The notes beneath the pieces are model-generated. The model was not told where the DNA came from and ran no database searches. It saw only the letters and a list, made by a program, of their open reading frames with translations. Of a stretch of DNA of 64,000 nt, positions 53,775 to 64,000 are shown piece after piece. Every line of letters begins with the position of its first letter. Positions within the stretch are counted from its first letter, which is position 1. The translations under genes were made by a program, and so were the position numbers. Origin of the DNA: Aphanomyces cochlioides (lineage: Eukaryota; Oomycota; Saprolegniomycetes; Saprolegniales; Verrucalvaceae); assembly GCA_019828595.1 (NCBI GenBank), contig JAHQRK010000020.1:62001-126000 (forward strand), read 5' to 3'.

Positions 53775-55988
53775 TTACAGTCTAGTCGAGTCTTCCGAGA
53801 TAGAGCTCATCATGCGACGACTCTTTCGAGCGAGCGTTCCTCGAATGCGTTTCTGGATCAATGTCGCGGCGGCAGCAGCAGCTGTCGTGGTGTTGGCATC
53901 GACGTGAATCTCCTGCGGCCACGCTTCGCCCTTGTCCCGCTGACTGTACTGCCGCCGCAGACTCTGTCGACGGACGTTGGCGCCGCCAACATGCGCTTGG
54001 ATTTTGCTCAGTCCTCGCTGAACCAAGCGCTCTTGGATGATTCGTTGGCGCTCGAGGGCTTCATGGACCATGTGCCTCGCTAGAAAGCCTCTCACGATGC
54101 GCTGGATCGTCACGGCGGCGGTGATCGTGCTCGAGAGTTTGAATTCTTTCGAGCTGCCCTTCAGGACAATAGGTTGGTGCTGCCGCTTCTTGGCGCGCTT
54201 GGCTTGATGTAATCGCCGCAAGTACGTCGTCTTGATTACATGCACGGCGTTCTTCTTGTCAAGGAAGAGCTTTCGCAAGATGGCGGCGCGCATCGTCGCT
54301 TGAATCGTCGCAGCCGCTTGCGCTCTTTCACTTGGACATGGCTCTGGCTTGGCTTTCACCGCCGTTTTCTCTCGGACTTGTAGCGTCAAGCGGCCATTTG
54401 CCACCGTCAAAAATGGCAGCGCGGCGACGGCGGCGTCCTCGAGCGTCTCAATCTGTCCGGGTGTTGCTTTATGACTCTTGAGGAATGCCAAAATGTCTGC
54501 CGCGGATTTGATCAACCGATGCGACTCTTGCGTCATGGGATGCTCCGTTGTGAAGCAAATACTGCCGTCTTCCGTCGACGCCATGGACACAACGAACGGC
54601 GGCAAGTTGTCCGCCAAAGAAACCAGCTCGAATCGACAGAAGATGGACGTCTGGAGCGATTCATGCGGCCGAGAAAGCGTCAGCGGAATCGACAGGGCGC
54701 TCGGCGCGTAGCGGAGTTTATCACAGAGCATGTGGGAAATGCCATGGACGGAAAACTCGTCGGCGACCGACGACGCGCTGCCTTCCAGGAGCTCCAAAAT
54801 GTGGTCTTTCGACACAAAGAGCTCGTAGATGTGCCGCCGATGCTTGGCTTTTGTCTCATGGGCTTGAAGAACCAGGCCGTACGTTTGTCCAGACAGCGCC
54901 GTCACGACAAACTCGACGCCGTCGATCCGGCGGCACTGCTTCAACTTGTATGCGTTCTCGTCCTCGCTATGGCTCGCTGACGGCGGCGTCGGCGTCGGCT
55001 CGAGGTGCGGAGCGCCGTGTGGTCCCCATTTGAATCGAGGACTCAATGGATCGAGCGATGGAAGTCGCGGCCGCGGCGGTTGTTGCGGTCCCATGTAGCA
55101 TTTCAGCTTTGGCACGCCGCCGCCGGATGGACAAGTCGACGGCGACAGCTGCGGCAGGGAAGTTCCATTCGCGGCAGTGTTTTTTGGTTCCTTGGGGATG
55201 TGAATCGTCGGGAGTGTCATGTTGTAAAACTCGAGGAGATTGTCTTCGTCGTCGTCGTCGTCCTCGTCGAGGAGGAGTGGCGGCGGTGGTTTTGGCGCCT
55301 TATGTCGGGGAGACGTCGCGCCGCCTTGGATGAGGGGAAACGCGCAGATCGACTCGAGGTACTTGACGCTCTGCTTGTACTCCTTGGAAAGCTGCGCGTT
55401 CTTGTAGTGCGTCTGGCTTTGCCGCAGTCGCTGCTGATGAGCCTGGAAGATCCCACCGAGCGTTGGGAATCGATAGAGACGAGGAAGAACGTACCGCATT
55501 CTCGGACTTGATCTGTTTGAGTTGCCGCGATCGAAACGGCGCGTTGAGGGATGCCGCCGGAGCTTTCCTGGACTTTGATGGAGACGTCGACGATGCGGGA
55601 GGAGGCCCGGGAGGTTTTCGAGGACTCCGTGAACTGTGATAGACCGTGTACGACGTGTCATTGACTGAGGTGCACGGATAGAACTCCCACGCTGAGCATT
55701 CCAGAACGTCTTTCATGCGATGGACGAGGAGATGGTTGTTCCTGTGGATTTCCACGGCTTGTTCTACAAGATCCCGACGAGATGAGCGCGATGAGAGGAC
55801 CGAGACGGACCTTTTAGGAGTCGTTCGCGCCGTTTGTTGCGCTTCATGTGGTACATCGACGACGTTTTCGGCTTGGACGTGTCAATGGCCGACCGAGTCT
55901 CCTCGAGCTTCTTGTGGTGAATCGACTTGACGAGGTTGAGTTCTCTATCGCGGCATATCTTGCTGCTCGTCTTCTCGGCGCGATGCAT
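53775..55988 (-). CDS. Hemingway (CFAP97)-like plus IQ-motif protein
   Basis: Exons 55988-55811, 55763-55495, 55442-53775; 704 residues. The first ~130 residues read like a CFAP97/Hemingway domain: CRDRELNLVKSIHHKKLEE, SSMYHMKRNKRRERLLKEQ, VEIHRNNHLLVHRMKDV, which are contiguous only across the first 47-nt intron. A proline-rich middle with an acidic patch (LDEDDDDDED) follows, then a globular region of ~200 residues. About four calmodulin-binding IQ-type motifs lie in the last 200 residues (AATIQATMRAAILRK, AVTIQRIVRGFLARH, KIQAHVGGANVRR, TLIQKRIRGTLARK). An axonemal or basal-body role is inferred from the Hemingway-like start and the IQ motifs. Confidence 0.65.
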
Positions 55989-56055
55989 CGCTCCGTCGCT
56001 ATCAATAACTTGTGGTCGTTACAGCATCATCCGGAGAGTCCAACGCAAGATCGTC

Positions 56056-58486
56056 ATGTTAAATCGACGATTGGCCAAATGGCGCCACCCGAGTCTTCGC
56101 CGCCAGAGTACGTGGAGCTTGACGCGTTTGCCGTTGCGGATCGAAGACAACCCAACGCCCAGCGACGCGGAGATTGCACGCTCTCAAGTACGACTGCAAT
56201 CGTTGTCTTTCAGCGTTCATTCGCGGCTTGATTGTAGACGCCAAAGCCGATTCAAACGCTCGCGACGGAGATTGGCATTGATCCCACGACGGAACTCAAG
56301 CTCTATGGACGACACAAGGCCAAAGTCTCCCTGAGCGTGCTCTCCCGCTTGGCCGACGCGTCTCCCGGCAAGTATGTCGTTGTAGGTGGCGTGACGCCGA
56401 CTGCTCTCGGCGAAGGCAAAACGACATGTACGATGGGACTTGTCCAAGCGCTGAGCGGCCATCTCGGCGTCAATAGCTTTGCCTGTGTCCGTCAACCATC
56501 TCAAGGACCGATCTTTGGGCTCAAAGTACGACCTTCTCCCTTCTCCCTCGCCGTTAAAGCTAATATTCCGTCTTCCATAGGGAGGAGCAGCGGGCGGTGG
56601 TTATGCTCAAGCGATTCCAATGGTACGAACCTCTTCCTTCCTAGAGCATCCTTGTTGCTCTAGGACGAATTCAACATGCACTTGACGGGAGATATCCACG
56701 CCGTGACAGCCGCAACGAATCTTCTCGCTGCGGCGATCGACGCGCGAATGTTTCACGAAGGAAATCTGTCCGACGCGACGCTTTTCCGCCGCCTTGTATC
56801 ATCTCCAGACAAGAATTCTTCCTTCACACCTGCAATGCGTCGCCGTCTTGCAAAACTCGGTCTGTGGCGATCGTCATCTTGGCGTCAAAAACGTGGTAGG
56901 ATTGCCGCACGACATGGATCCGTCGGCGTTGTCTCCGGCGGGCCAGCGGCGCTTTGCAAGGCTTGACGTCGACCCAGAGACCATTCTAATCAAGCGCGTC
57001 GTCGACACAAACGACCGCTTTTTGCGGCAAATCACCGTCGGCCAAGGCGTCAAAGAGAAGGGAAAGACGCGCTCGACCGGATTTGACATCTCAGGTCTGT
57101 CCTCGACGACGACATTGTCGCGTTGAGCGTCCTCTCTGTAGTTGCGAGCGAGCTCATGGCCATCTTGGCGCTGGCAAACGATCTCACGGATCTCAAGACG
57201 CGACTGCGACGGATGGTCGTCGCCAACAGCCTCGACGGCACGCCGTTGACCGCTGACGATTTCAGTGTCGCGGGTCTGGTCTTCCATGGATCTATTGTGG
57301 CTAACCACAGCTTTCTAGGAGCATTGGCGGCGCTCATGAAGGACACAGTCGAGCCGACGCTCATGCAAACGCTAGAAGGCACGCCAGGTAGACGCTTGAA
57401 AATCCCTCGGATGCGCCAAAGGCTGCTAGTTTTTGTCCACGCGGGACCGTTCGCCAACATTGCCCATGGGAATTCCTCCATCATTGCCGACCGCATGGCG
57501 GTACGTTCATCTTGAGCTCCTGACGGCATCACAGCGCGTTGGAATAGCTGAAACTCGTCGGGAAGGACGGCATTGTCGTGACGGAAGCTGGCTTTGGCGT
57601 CGACATGGGCGTCGAAAAGTTCTGCCATGTGAAATGCCGCGCCAGTGGACTTCGTCCCGACTGCATTGTGCTCGTCGCGACGATCCGAGCGTTGAAATAC
57701 CACGGCGGCGCGCCGCCCCCCGTCGGGACCAAGGCATTGCCAGTGGAATACACGACAGAACGCCTTGATCTCGTCGCGAGAGGATGTGTCAACCTGGTCA
57801 AACAGATTCAAAACGCCAAACTCTTTGGCGTTCCTGTCGTCGTGGCCCTCAGTCCGTTCCCCCACGACACGACTGCCGAGCTCGAACTCGCACAAGCTCA
57901 AGCACGCGCTGCTGGCGCTCAAGACGCCGTAGGAACCACGAAAATGTCGTCTTTGTATCGTCCTTGAGCGGTAGATCATTGCAAAGTACCATGCGCAAGG
58001 CGGCCAAGGCACCGTCGAGCTGGCGGAAGCTGTCCAGCGCGCTTGTCATTCCCCAAGCGAGTTCCAAACGCTCTACGACAGCGACGACTCGATCCAGAGT
58101 AAAGTGGAAACGATTGCCAAGGCGCTCTACAACGCATCGAGTGTCGCTTTCACTGCCAAAGCCCACGAACAAGTTGACAAGTACGCCGCCGCCGCCGTCG
58201 TCCTGCTTGCTCGATGGAATTATATCACTGTAGGCTGGAAGCGCAAGGTTTTGGCGACTTGGCGATTTGTGTGGCCAAGACGCAGTACTCTCTCTCGCAC
58301 GATCCGCTCCAGCGCGGCGTTCCTGCGCCGTTCTCGCTGCCGATTGAAAGCGTCCGACTGAACGCTGGCGCTGGGTTCTTGACCATGTTTGCCGGCGACA
58401 TCTCGACCATGCCAGGCTTGCCGACACGCCCGAGTTTCTTCGACATTGACGTCGACGACGACGGCGACATTACTGGTCTCTTCTAA
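56056..58486 (+). CDS. Formate-tetrahydrofolate ligase (monofunctional C1-THF synthetase)
   Basis: Exons 56056-56187, 56238-56525, 56581-56622, 56664-56859, 56900-57094, 57142-57273, 57319-57387, 57430-57500, 57548-57928, 57975-58180, 58234-58486; 654 residues. The enzyme makes 10-formyl-THF from formate, ATP and THF. The ATP loop is [13 protein letters not shown]. Other family strings are [69 protein letters not shown] and the C-terminal [16 protein letters not shown]. No dehydrogenase/cyclohydrolase domain is attached. The N-terminus ([20 protein letters not shown]) is rich in Arg and has no acids, consistent with a mitochondrial presequence. Introns 40-55 nt. Codon use is more GC-rich than in the first 50 kb. 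Confidence 0.93.
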
Positions 58487-58593
58487 CGCTGCTAGGCAAT
58501 AGAATTGCAGTCTCTGTCGCTCTCAAGAGCTCGTCCTTGCAACCAATTTCGGTTTCAAAGCTCCAGTTACACTTGTAACCGCTCGGGTTTGCC

Positions 58594-60704
58594 ATGACGG
58601 TGGAGGATAAACGCCCCAACACTGCTGGCCATGGCGTCCGACAAGCTGCGTCAAGGCGAGAGACGCCTTGGAAGGCCAGCAGTGTCACGCGACGGCCTGG
58701 CTCGGCCGACACTTCGTTCTCCTTTCTCGACGGAGACGAATCGTCGACCAAGGCGGCGCCGCGCATGACGATCACGGACATTGTGAACCGCAACCAGCGC
58801 AAGACGAGCTCGAGTGCGGATTTGATCAAGGAATTCGAGCACGCGATTCAAAAAGTCGTCGACGGGAAGCGCTCCGAGAGCGACAAGCTCCAATTCGTCG
58901 CCAACAAGAAAGCGCAAGAGGTCGCCAAGCTCAAGCTGACGCTCCAAGACTTGACCGCCGACTGCGTCGCGCTCGGGATGCATGAATACCCCGATCGAAA
59001 CGACCGCCTGGAGCCCATTGCGTCCGTATCGAGACGCCCAGTCTACGCCAAAAAGACGGTAAGCAGCGAGTCTACTCGCCATTCCGTCCATCGCCGTAGA
59101 ACATCCGCGAACTCGAGCAACTCTTGCGGCTCAAAGCCGTCGAGACGGCCAATGTCGTGCGAAAATGCCTCACGTATGAACACATCAAGAAGCGCCACGA
59201 GGTACGCTGCCGCCAAACGCCGTGGATTTGAGCGGCGCCTGCTTAGATGGAGAAGCTCGAATTAACCCACACGACGAACAATCTCAACGCCGTCCTCCGC
59301 GACAAGCAGCACGAGTTGCAAGAACTTCACCGCGTTGAAATGTCCGCCAACGAATCGCTCAACCAAGTCCAGGTAAAAAAAAAAAGCGCGCCGCAACGTG
59401 CAACGTCCTTGGCGTCTTCTAGACCAAGCTCATGGAGCTCAAGCAAAGCATAGCGGCGGACATTCGCATGTACGAAACCGAGCTCGAGTTGCGCCTCCGC
59501 TGGGCCAAAGAGCGCGCCAAGTTTGACGTGTTCTACGAGCAACAGGTAGAGCCACCGGGGTACGAGTTGATTGACGCCAGGCGCTAGATCTTGGCCTTGC
59601 CGAGCGTCGTCGATGGCGCCGTCTTCCGTGAGGATAAATCAACGCACAAGCTCCAAATCATCGATGAAAGTCCGTCGATGGACCATTGGTCGATGCACAT
59701 GACGGCCGCGCAAGTCGAAGCGGTCCGCGAGGACGAAAAGCTGTACGTGAACGGAGGACGAGCGAGAGTTTGATGGATTTCTAGCCACGAGGATGCGTTT
59801 CGAAGGCTCGGCTTGCTGCGGGGCGTCGTCGATGCCAAGCAAATCATCGACATGTGCATGACCCACGAGAGTCTCAAGAGAGAACTCGAGCAGCGCCACG
59901 CCGAGCAGCTCCAGCTCCTTGAAGCCACGCATGCGCGCATTGTAAGGCTTGCCGATATACGCTGCTCTGAACGCTCTGTAGAAACAAGTCAAGTCGGAAG
60001 TCCACGACGCGCAAGATGCCGCGGCGGCCGTCACGCGGACGAAATCGACCGACCAGGAGATGCAAGACGCCCAAATGGAGCTCGCTCTTGCCGAGAAGAA
60101 GCTCGTGAAAGCCCGGGAAGAGTACGAGTACACGCAGCAGGTGATCCAGCCCGTCAAGGTCTTGATGAGCTTTGTCCAAGCGCCGCTGAGTGGAATCTCT
60201 AGGCTGGGATTCAGCAAATTGTGAGTCAAGTCATCGGCACGACGATCGACGTGGACAATGTCCATGCGATTGAACACGCGCTCGACGCCGTGGAGAAAGA
60301 ACTCTTGAACGTTCTCCCCGACCTCACGCGGCATTCTCCAGAGGAAGGCGGCGGCGGCGGCATGGACGGCGACAAGCGCTCGAAACTCCAAGGACTTGCC
60401 ATCACGGTACGAAAAAAACTGCTTTGTTTCACGACTGAGGGAGTTCTAGACGCCCAAGGACATTACGTCGCCATTCAACATTCGAATCCGTCCAAAGGAG
60501 CCGTGCAAGTCTCGAGGCGACACCGCGGCGATTCCATCCAAGTTGTCGCCTGGCGATGGAAAGAAACAGCACCGACCGCCGCCGTTACTTGGAGAGGAAA
60601 ATGGCGCCGTCCAAGTCGAAGTCATGGACCGCGAGACGGTCAAACAGCTCTCGGCGACGCTCACGACGCAATCCAAGAAGAAACAAGAAGAGAACCACGG
60701 CTAG
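58594..60704 (+). CDS. Axonemal-type coiled-coil protein
   Basis: Exons 58594-59058, 59100-59201, 59247-59372, 59423-59545, 59588-59742, 59785-59941, 59982-60158, 60203-60406, 60450-60704; 587 residues. Coiled coil runs over most of residues ~70-420 (DLIKEFEHAIQKVVDGKRSE, RELEQLLRLKAVETANVVRK, MELKQSIAADIRMYETELELR, ELEQRHAEQLQLLEATHARI). A short globular segment follows (IQQIVSQVIGTTIDVDN). Overall layout, with a Ser/Arg-rich N-terminus and several short coiled-coil blocks, resembles outer-dynein-arm docking proteins such as CCDC151/CCDC114, but I cannot confirm the family. All introns are 40-50 nt. The stop lies 6 bp from the convergent gene's stop. Confidence 0.65.
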
Positions 60705-60710
60705 GTAGCA

Positions 60711-61832
60711 TTACTCGTTGTAAAACCGAGCGTACTCTTGGTGAAACAGCGCTTGGCACGCCTTGGAACAAAACTGTTTGGTCGTCTTGGCGTCCCGCAC
60801 GACGGCGGCAGCTTTGACGAGCTTGTAGCACTGCCAGCAGCTCTGTTTTGCTTCCACGGGACTGCCGCCGCCTGCACTTGCCGACGTGAGCTCTGGCTTT
60901 TGATTGTCCACGACGGACGCGCCTTGCCGCCATGCCTGGAGCGCAGCGAGGAATCCCGCGTGGCTCTCGACCTCGTCAAACTCGCCAGCGAGGAGCTTGC
61001 CGCCTTGCCTCGGCTCCTCGACGGGATCTGCGAGTGGATTTGTCCACAGCTCACTGTCAGCGTTGCCGCCGTCTCGGTCGCTTGCTCGCCAGTCCAAGAG
61101 CGCTTTCAGGAACGTCGCGTGGCTTGCGTCTTCGTTAAAGTCACCGTCCGCGAGGTTGACCGTCGGCACGTCGGACGTTTCTTTCGCAGCGAGCGGTTGG
61201 AGCTGCGACCAGTGCTTTGCGTTGGAAGGCGCGACAAGCGCGTCCTTGAGTTTGTCGTCGACGATGTCCTTGGGCGGGGGCAGAGCTGCTTTTGAGAAAG
61301 TCGAGCGTTTGAGCTGCTCGATGTGCTGCAAGAGCGCTTTCCGCTCGACGGGCGACGTCACTTGGAGGTAATCCAAGTCGGCGGGCGTCAAGTCGACGAG
61401 CACTGCGCCGGAGACGTCGTTGAATTCAAACGTCGGCGCGTGGTGGCTCAACCCGACGGACTCGAGCCACTCAACGACGTCTCGGATCGCCCACGACGCA
61501 CAACTTGGTCGAGATTTGTTGGGTTTGTGAGACTGCTGCTGCTTGCGACTACTACTGCCTTTGGACGTAGCCTTGGCCTTGACGTCTTGCGCGTACTGCC
61601 GAACACTGCCGCGGTCTTGCCGCGCACTTCTCCATCGATTGCCGTCTTTCATCTTGGATTTTTCCTTCTCTCGCTGGGCTTGCTGCTGCTGCATGCCCAG
61701 CTTGACTTGGACGAGTTGCGCCTCCATCCTTCGTGCCTCATCTTCGAGTCGATCCGATTCTTTGAGGTTGTAGCCCTGTTGTCCAGGCAGTGGTTTAGCT
61801 TTCCCAAACGTTCCTGCCGCCATCTCCTTCAT
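60711..61832 (-). CDS. SAM-domain protein with C-terminal zinc-binding cysteines
   Basis: 373 residues in one exon, ATG at 61832 (MKEMAAGTFGKAKPLPGQQG); upstream codons in frame lack ATG. A coiled coil with a Gln-rich run (~25-65) is followed by a basic region and a SAM domain at ~110-180 (IRDVVEWLESVGLSHHAPTFEFND, LVDLTPADLDYLQV, RKALLQHIEQLKR). The middle repeats a motif twice, FNEDASHATFLKALLDWR and FDEVESHAGFLAALQAWR, each preceded by an acidic GDF/GEF. The C-terminus has a CWQC ... FCSKAC zinc-ribbon-like group. The two ASHATFL/ESHAGFL units look like an internal repeat or paired binding motifs. No enzyme domain. Likely a scaffold; partner unknown. Confidence 0.75.
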   Translation of the reverse strand: MKEMAAGTFGKAKPLPGQQGYNLKESDRLEDEARRMEAQLVQVKLGMQQQQAQREKEKSKMKDGNRWRSARQDRGSVRQYAQDVKAKATSKGSSSRKQQQSHKPNKSRPSCASWAIRDVVEWLESVGLSHHAPTFEFNDVSGAVLVDLTPADLDYLQVTSPVERKALLQHIEQLKRSTFSKAALPPPKDIVDDKLKDALVAPSNAKHWSQLQPLAAKETSDVPTVNLADGDFNEDASHATFLKALLDWRASDRDGGNADSELWTNPLADPVEEPRQGGKLLAGEFDEVESHAGFLAALQAWRQGASVVDNQKPELTSASAGGGSPVEAKQSCWQCYKLVKAAAVVRDAKTTKQFCSKACQALFHQEYARFYNE

Positions 61833-61968
61833 GCTGTACAAGCTATAAATACCCGACGACGACGAAACCAAACGATCCCCCCCCTTCGTCCCCCTCCAGC
61901 CCCCCCAGTGAACTCGACAGTGGGGGAAGAGCTGCTTTCTAGTCTTGTTGGAGATTTAAGCTTACGAT

Positions 61969-63498
61969 CTACCAGGAAACGAGCCGTCGTAGCTGTGTCA
62001 AGAGTCCTTTCTTGTGGTTTGCAAGGGCGACGAGTTGGTCCAGTTGGGGCGACGGTGGAAGCTGCCGAAGGAGAGCGCCTTGCTGGCTCTCGATGCGTCC
62101 CAACGCCGCGACGACCGTGTCCATCTCGTCTGACAAGTGCACGGGATGCACGGGGAGTCGTCCGTCGTCGGAACCTTGAGAATCGACTGACGTTGACGTC
62201 CAGCTACGCATGCGCAGAGCCGATGGGCTTAGTGTACTTGGAGCGAGAGCTTCCATGAGCTCAATTTCAGCGCAGGAAGGACGTTGCGCTGGGTCAGGAT
62301 GAACAAGCCGTCGGATGATCGCTGCAATGTCCTGCGGCACGCTTGGAGGGAGCTGGCGTTGCGTCGAGCTCGTCAAGCCAGTCAGCGTCACGTGTTTCTC
62401 CATTTGAGTATCGAATTGACAGAAAAGCTCACAGAGGACAAGTCCAAGGCTGTAGACATCGGCGGCGGGCGTGCAAACATCGCCTCGAAGCTGCTCGGGG
62501 CTGCTGTAGAGCGGCGTCCCAATGCCAGCGGCCGCGGCAGACGAGTGTGTCATGTGTGTCGCGAGTCCAAAGTCGCCGATTTTCACGCATGCATCGAGCG
62601 TGAGAAAGATGTTGGCGGGCTTGATATCGCGGTGAATCAAGCCTTGGGCATGGATGTACTTGAGTCCGGCGACGATCTGCCGAAAGAGGGCAATGTTCGT
62701 CGCCCTGTCGATGACTTTGCGGTCGTTGAGCCAGTGCTGGAGCGAGTTGCCGTGGTAGAGCGCCATTTGGATGTACACGTCCATCTGCAGACAAAGTTGT
62801 GACTTCCGCCGCGTTGCCGGTGACGTCGCTTTGCCAACGTCCGCTTGAGACTCGTCGTCGGTGGAGAGAGCAGTGCGATCGAACTCAAAGCCAAAGCTGT
62901 CGTCGTCTACCTCGCTGAATAAGCTGCTGTCGCTGCTGCTACGTTCGCTGCTGTCTTTGTCGTCGTTGCTTGAAATGATACGACGACCCGTGGAAGAGTT
63001 GTCAGCGTCAGCAGTGCTGCTTACCACGGACGCTGGCGGTAGATTCGAGTTGGCCGACACGAGTTTGCCAAAGATCCACGTGTGGTAGTACCGACAGACG
63101 TTTTCGTGGTCGAGACTGGCGAGGACTTGAGCTTCACGCAGCATGGTGTCGCGGATTTCCATCGGATTGAAAATCGCTTTTGGCGCAAAGTAGAACTGCT
63201 CGAGCTTGATGGCATAATGCCGCTGGTCAAGCTTGGAGCGGCATTTAAACACTTTGCCAAAGCCACCTTGCGCCACGACGACATGCTCGGTGAAATCTGT
63301 CTCGAATGGATTGAGCTGGCCAAAGGGGTAAACGTCGCCACCAGGGCTCTTTGCTGCACCAAACAAGTTGGATTTCGCCGTCTGCTTGTTGGCAGGCGAT
63401 GACACGCTCCGCTCTAACGCGACTTTATCCAACGCAAGAAGTGGCGTGTCGATTGAACGCGCAGGCTCGATTAACTTGGACGCACTTGGACGACGCAT
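61969..63498 (-). CDS. eIF2alpha-kinase-type Ser/Thr kinase
   Basis: 509 residues in one exon. The ATG at 63498 (MRRPSASKLIEP) is chosen; the frame is open 13 codons further to a TTG. Kinase landmarks: QGGFGKVFKC, the lysine in YAIKLEQ, DHENVCRYYHTWI, then a ~110-residue Ser/Asp-rich insert before LCLQMDVYIQMALYHGNSL, HRDIKPANIFLT, KIGDFGLAT, GTPLYSSPEQL. The acidic insert between strands beta4 and beta5, plus the VYIQM wording, is typical of the eIF2alpha kinases (PEK/HRI/GCN2 group). No HisRS, heme or luminal sensor domain is attached, so the activating signal is unknown. Wee1-type kinases are the main alternative. Confidence 0.75.
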   Translation of the reverse strand: MRRPSASKLIEPARSIDTPLLALDKVALERSVSSPANKQTAKSNLFGAAKSPGGDVYPFGQLNPFETDFTEHVVVAQGGFGKVFKCRSKLDQRHYAIKLEQFYFAPKAIFNPMEIRDTMLREAQVLASLDHENVCRYYHTWIFGKLVSANSNLPPASVVSSTADADNSSTGRRIISSNDDKDSSERSSSDSSLFSEVDDDSFGFEFDRTALSTDDESQADVGKATSPATRRKSQLCLQMDVYIQMALYHGNSLQHWLNDRKVIDRATNIALFRQIVAGLKYIHAQGLIHRDIKPANIFLTLDACVKIGDFGLATHMTHSSAAAAGIGTPLYSSPEQLRGDVCTPAADVYSLGLVLCELFCQFDTQMEKHVTLTGLTSSTQRQLPPSVPQDIAAIIRRLVHPDPAQRPSCAEIELMEALAPSTLSPSALRMRSWTSTSVDSQGSDDGRLPVHPVHLSDEMDTVVAALGRIESQQGALLRQLPPSPQLDQLVALANHKKGLLTQLRRLVSW

Positions 63499-63533
63499 AT
63501 TTATGACTATATCAAGCGTTACACCTCTCTTGG

Positions 63534-63887
63534 TCAACGCTTGAAACGCTCAACCATGACCGGCGCCGTTTGACGATACGCCAACAGAAGCAACACGCAT
63601 CGCATTGGATCGCTGCTTCCATCGAACCACTTCTTTTTATCGGCAGCACACCGACTGGCAGCTTTCCACTTCCTCTGAGACGAGCTATAATAGATTTTCG
63701 ACTGCTGATCGGCTTCTAGGGTCAATACCTGAGTGGAGATAACAAAAATCACTGGAGATTGAGTCAATAACCCTCGCGCATGTATACCTGAGCGGGCCTG
63801 GGCTAGATTGGTATCGTAGAGCTCGTATCGAGGAGGTTCCATGCCGTGGGGCTCCCTCGGCGGATGAAAAAGATTGCATTTGGTCAT
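63534..63887 (-). CDS. Unrecognised small protein, splicing uncertain
   Basis: An ATG at 63887 opens MTKCNLFHPPREPHGMEPPRY and the frame is open for 117 codons to 63534. It may contain a short intron (GTATACATG..CTCCAG, 36 nt) in the middle; with or without it the frame continues to AYRQTAPVMVERFKR. No domain is recognised. The palindrome at 63888-63905 abuts its start codon, which argues that something is transcribed from here. Confidence 0.35.
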   Translation of the reverse strand: MTKCNLFHPPREPHGMEPPRYELYDTNLAQARSGIHARGLLTQSPVIFVISTQVLTLEADQQSKIYYSSSQRKWKAASRCAADKKKWFDGSSDPMRCVLLLLAYRQTAPVMVERFKR

Positions 63888-63905
63888 TTATCCGGATCCG
63901 GATAA
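63888..63905. promoter_or_regulatory. Perfect palindrome TTATCCGGATCCGGATAA
   Basis: 18-bp perfect palindrome between the minus-strand start at 63887 and the plus-strand start at 63940. It matches the element at 44823 in 17 of 18 bases, and both are followed by a TATCGAA word. Candidate shared regulatory site. Confidence 0.5.
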
Positions 63906-63939
63906 TATCGAATTGGAGCCCCACTTCGACAGAAGCCTC

Positions 63940-64000
63940 ATGGTGCGTATGTGGACGTACGATCTCAATGCCAACACGCCGTCGGCGGATCCTCTTGGCT
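63940..64000 (+). CDS. Possible 5' end of a gene running off the window
   Basis: ATG at 63940 followed by an open frame to the end of the window (MVRMWTYDLNANTPSADPLG). Only 20 codons are visible, so this is a tentative partial gene divergent from 63887. No function can be suggested. Confidence 0.35.
   Translation, partial: MVRMWTYDLNANTPSADPLG

Noticed and set aside
54471..55511. Long plus-strand frames opposite the Hemingway/IQ gene
   Set aside because: Shadows in GC-rich coding DNA; no domain and non-ATG starts.

Overview
The window looks like nuclear DNA from an oomycete, most likely a saprolegnialean water mould. This is an inference from gene content and architecture. The window holds secreted proteins that combine a CBM1-like cellulose-binding module with a PAN/apple-type cysteine domain. 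It also holds many flagellar and centriolar genes (two kinesins, two CEP104-like proteins, a Hemingway/IQ protein, an axonemal-type coiled-coil protein). Genes are tightly packed on both strands, with many introns of only about 37-61 nt. Multi-exon models were built by hand by joining reading frames across GT..AG introns. Where total length is divisible by three and family motifs run through the joins, I trust them.

Layout. 1-11 kb: an edge-truncated protein, small membrane proteins, a claspin/Mrc1-like checkpoint protein, a long Pro/Thr-repeat wall protein with a small CBM1-like neighbour, and a double PHD-finger protein. 11.7-14.6 kb: a 2.4-kb PIF/Harbinger transposon sitting inside a 0.5-kb mariner-type MITE. 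15-16 kb: gene-poor, with a 41-bp near-perfect palindrome. 16-26 kb: two convergent kinesins, an unknown protein and an Aurora-like kinase whose T-loop threonine is missing. 26-32 kb: cysteine synthase, a 471-bp inverted-repeat element, a decayed membrane-protein region, and a mobile cassette with a frameshifted Tc1/mariner-type transposase.

32-45 kb: a HAD-like phosphatase, two convergent CEP104-like genes, RLP24, U1-C, a Qc-SNARE, an ankyrin protein and TAP42/alpha4. 45-51 kb: a 1188-residue seven-thioredoxin-domain protein with a long Asp/Glu tract, UBA5 and a COPI-associated membrane protein. 52-54 kb: a secreted cysteine protein and its decayed copy. 54-64 kb: a Hemingway/IQ protein, formate-tetrahydrofolate ligase, an axonemal-type coiled-coil protein, a SAM-domain protein and an eIF2alpha-type kinase. 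From about 53.8 kb the coding DNA is visibly richer in G/C-ending codons.

Themes: cell division and cilium assembly (claspin, kinesins, Aurora, CEP104 pair, axonemal proteins), secretion and ER proteostasis (COPI-associated proteins, SNARE, PDI-like protein, UBA5, eIF2alpha-type kinase) and the extracellular surface. Nothing resembles an operon. Several gene pairs end tail to tail within 6-31 bp. No tRNA, rRNA or CRISPR array was recognised.
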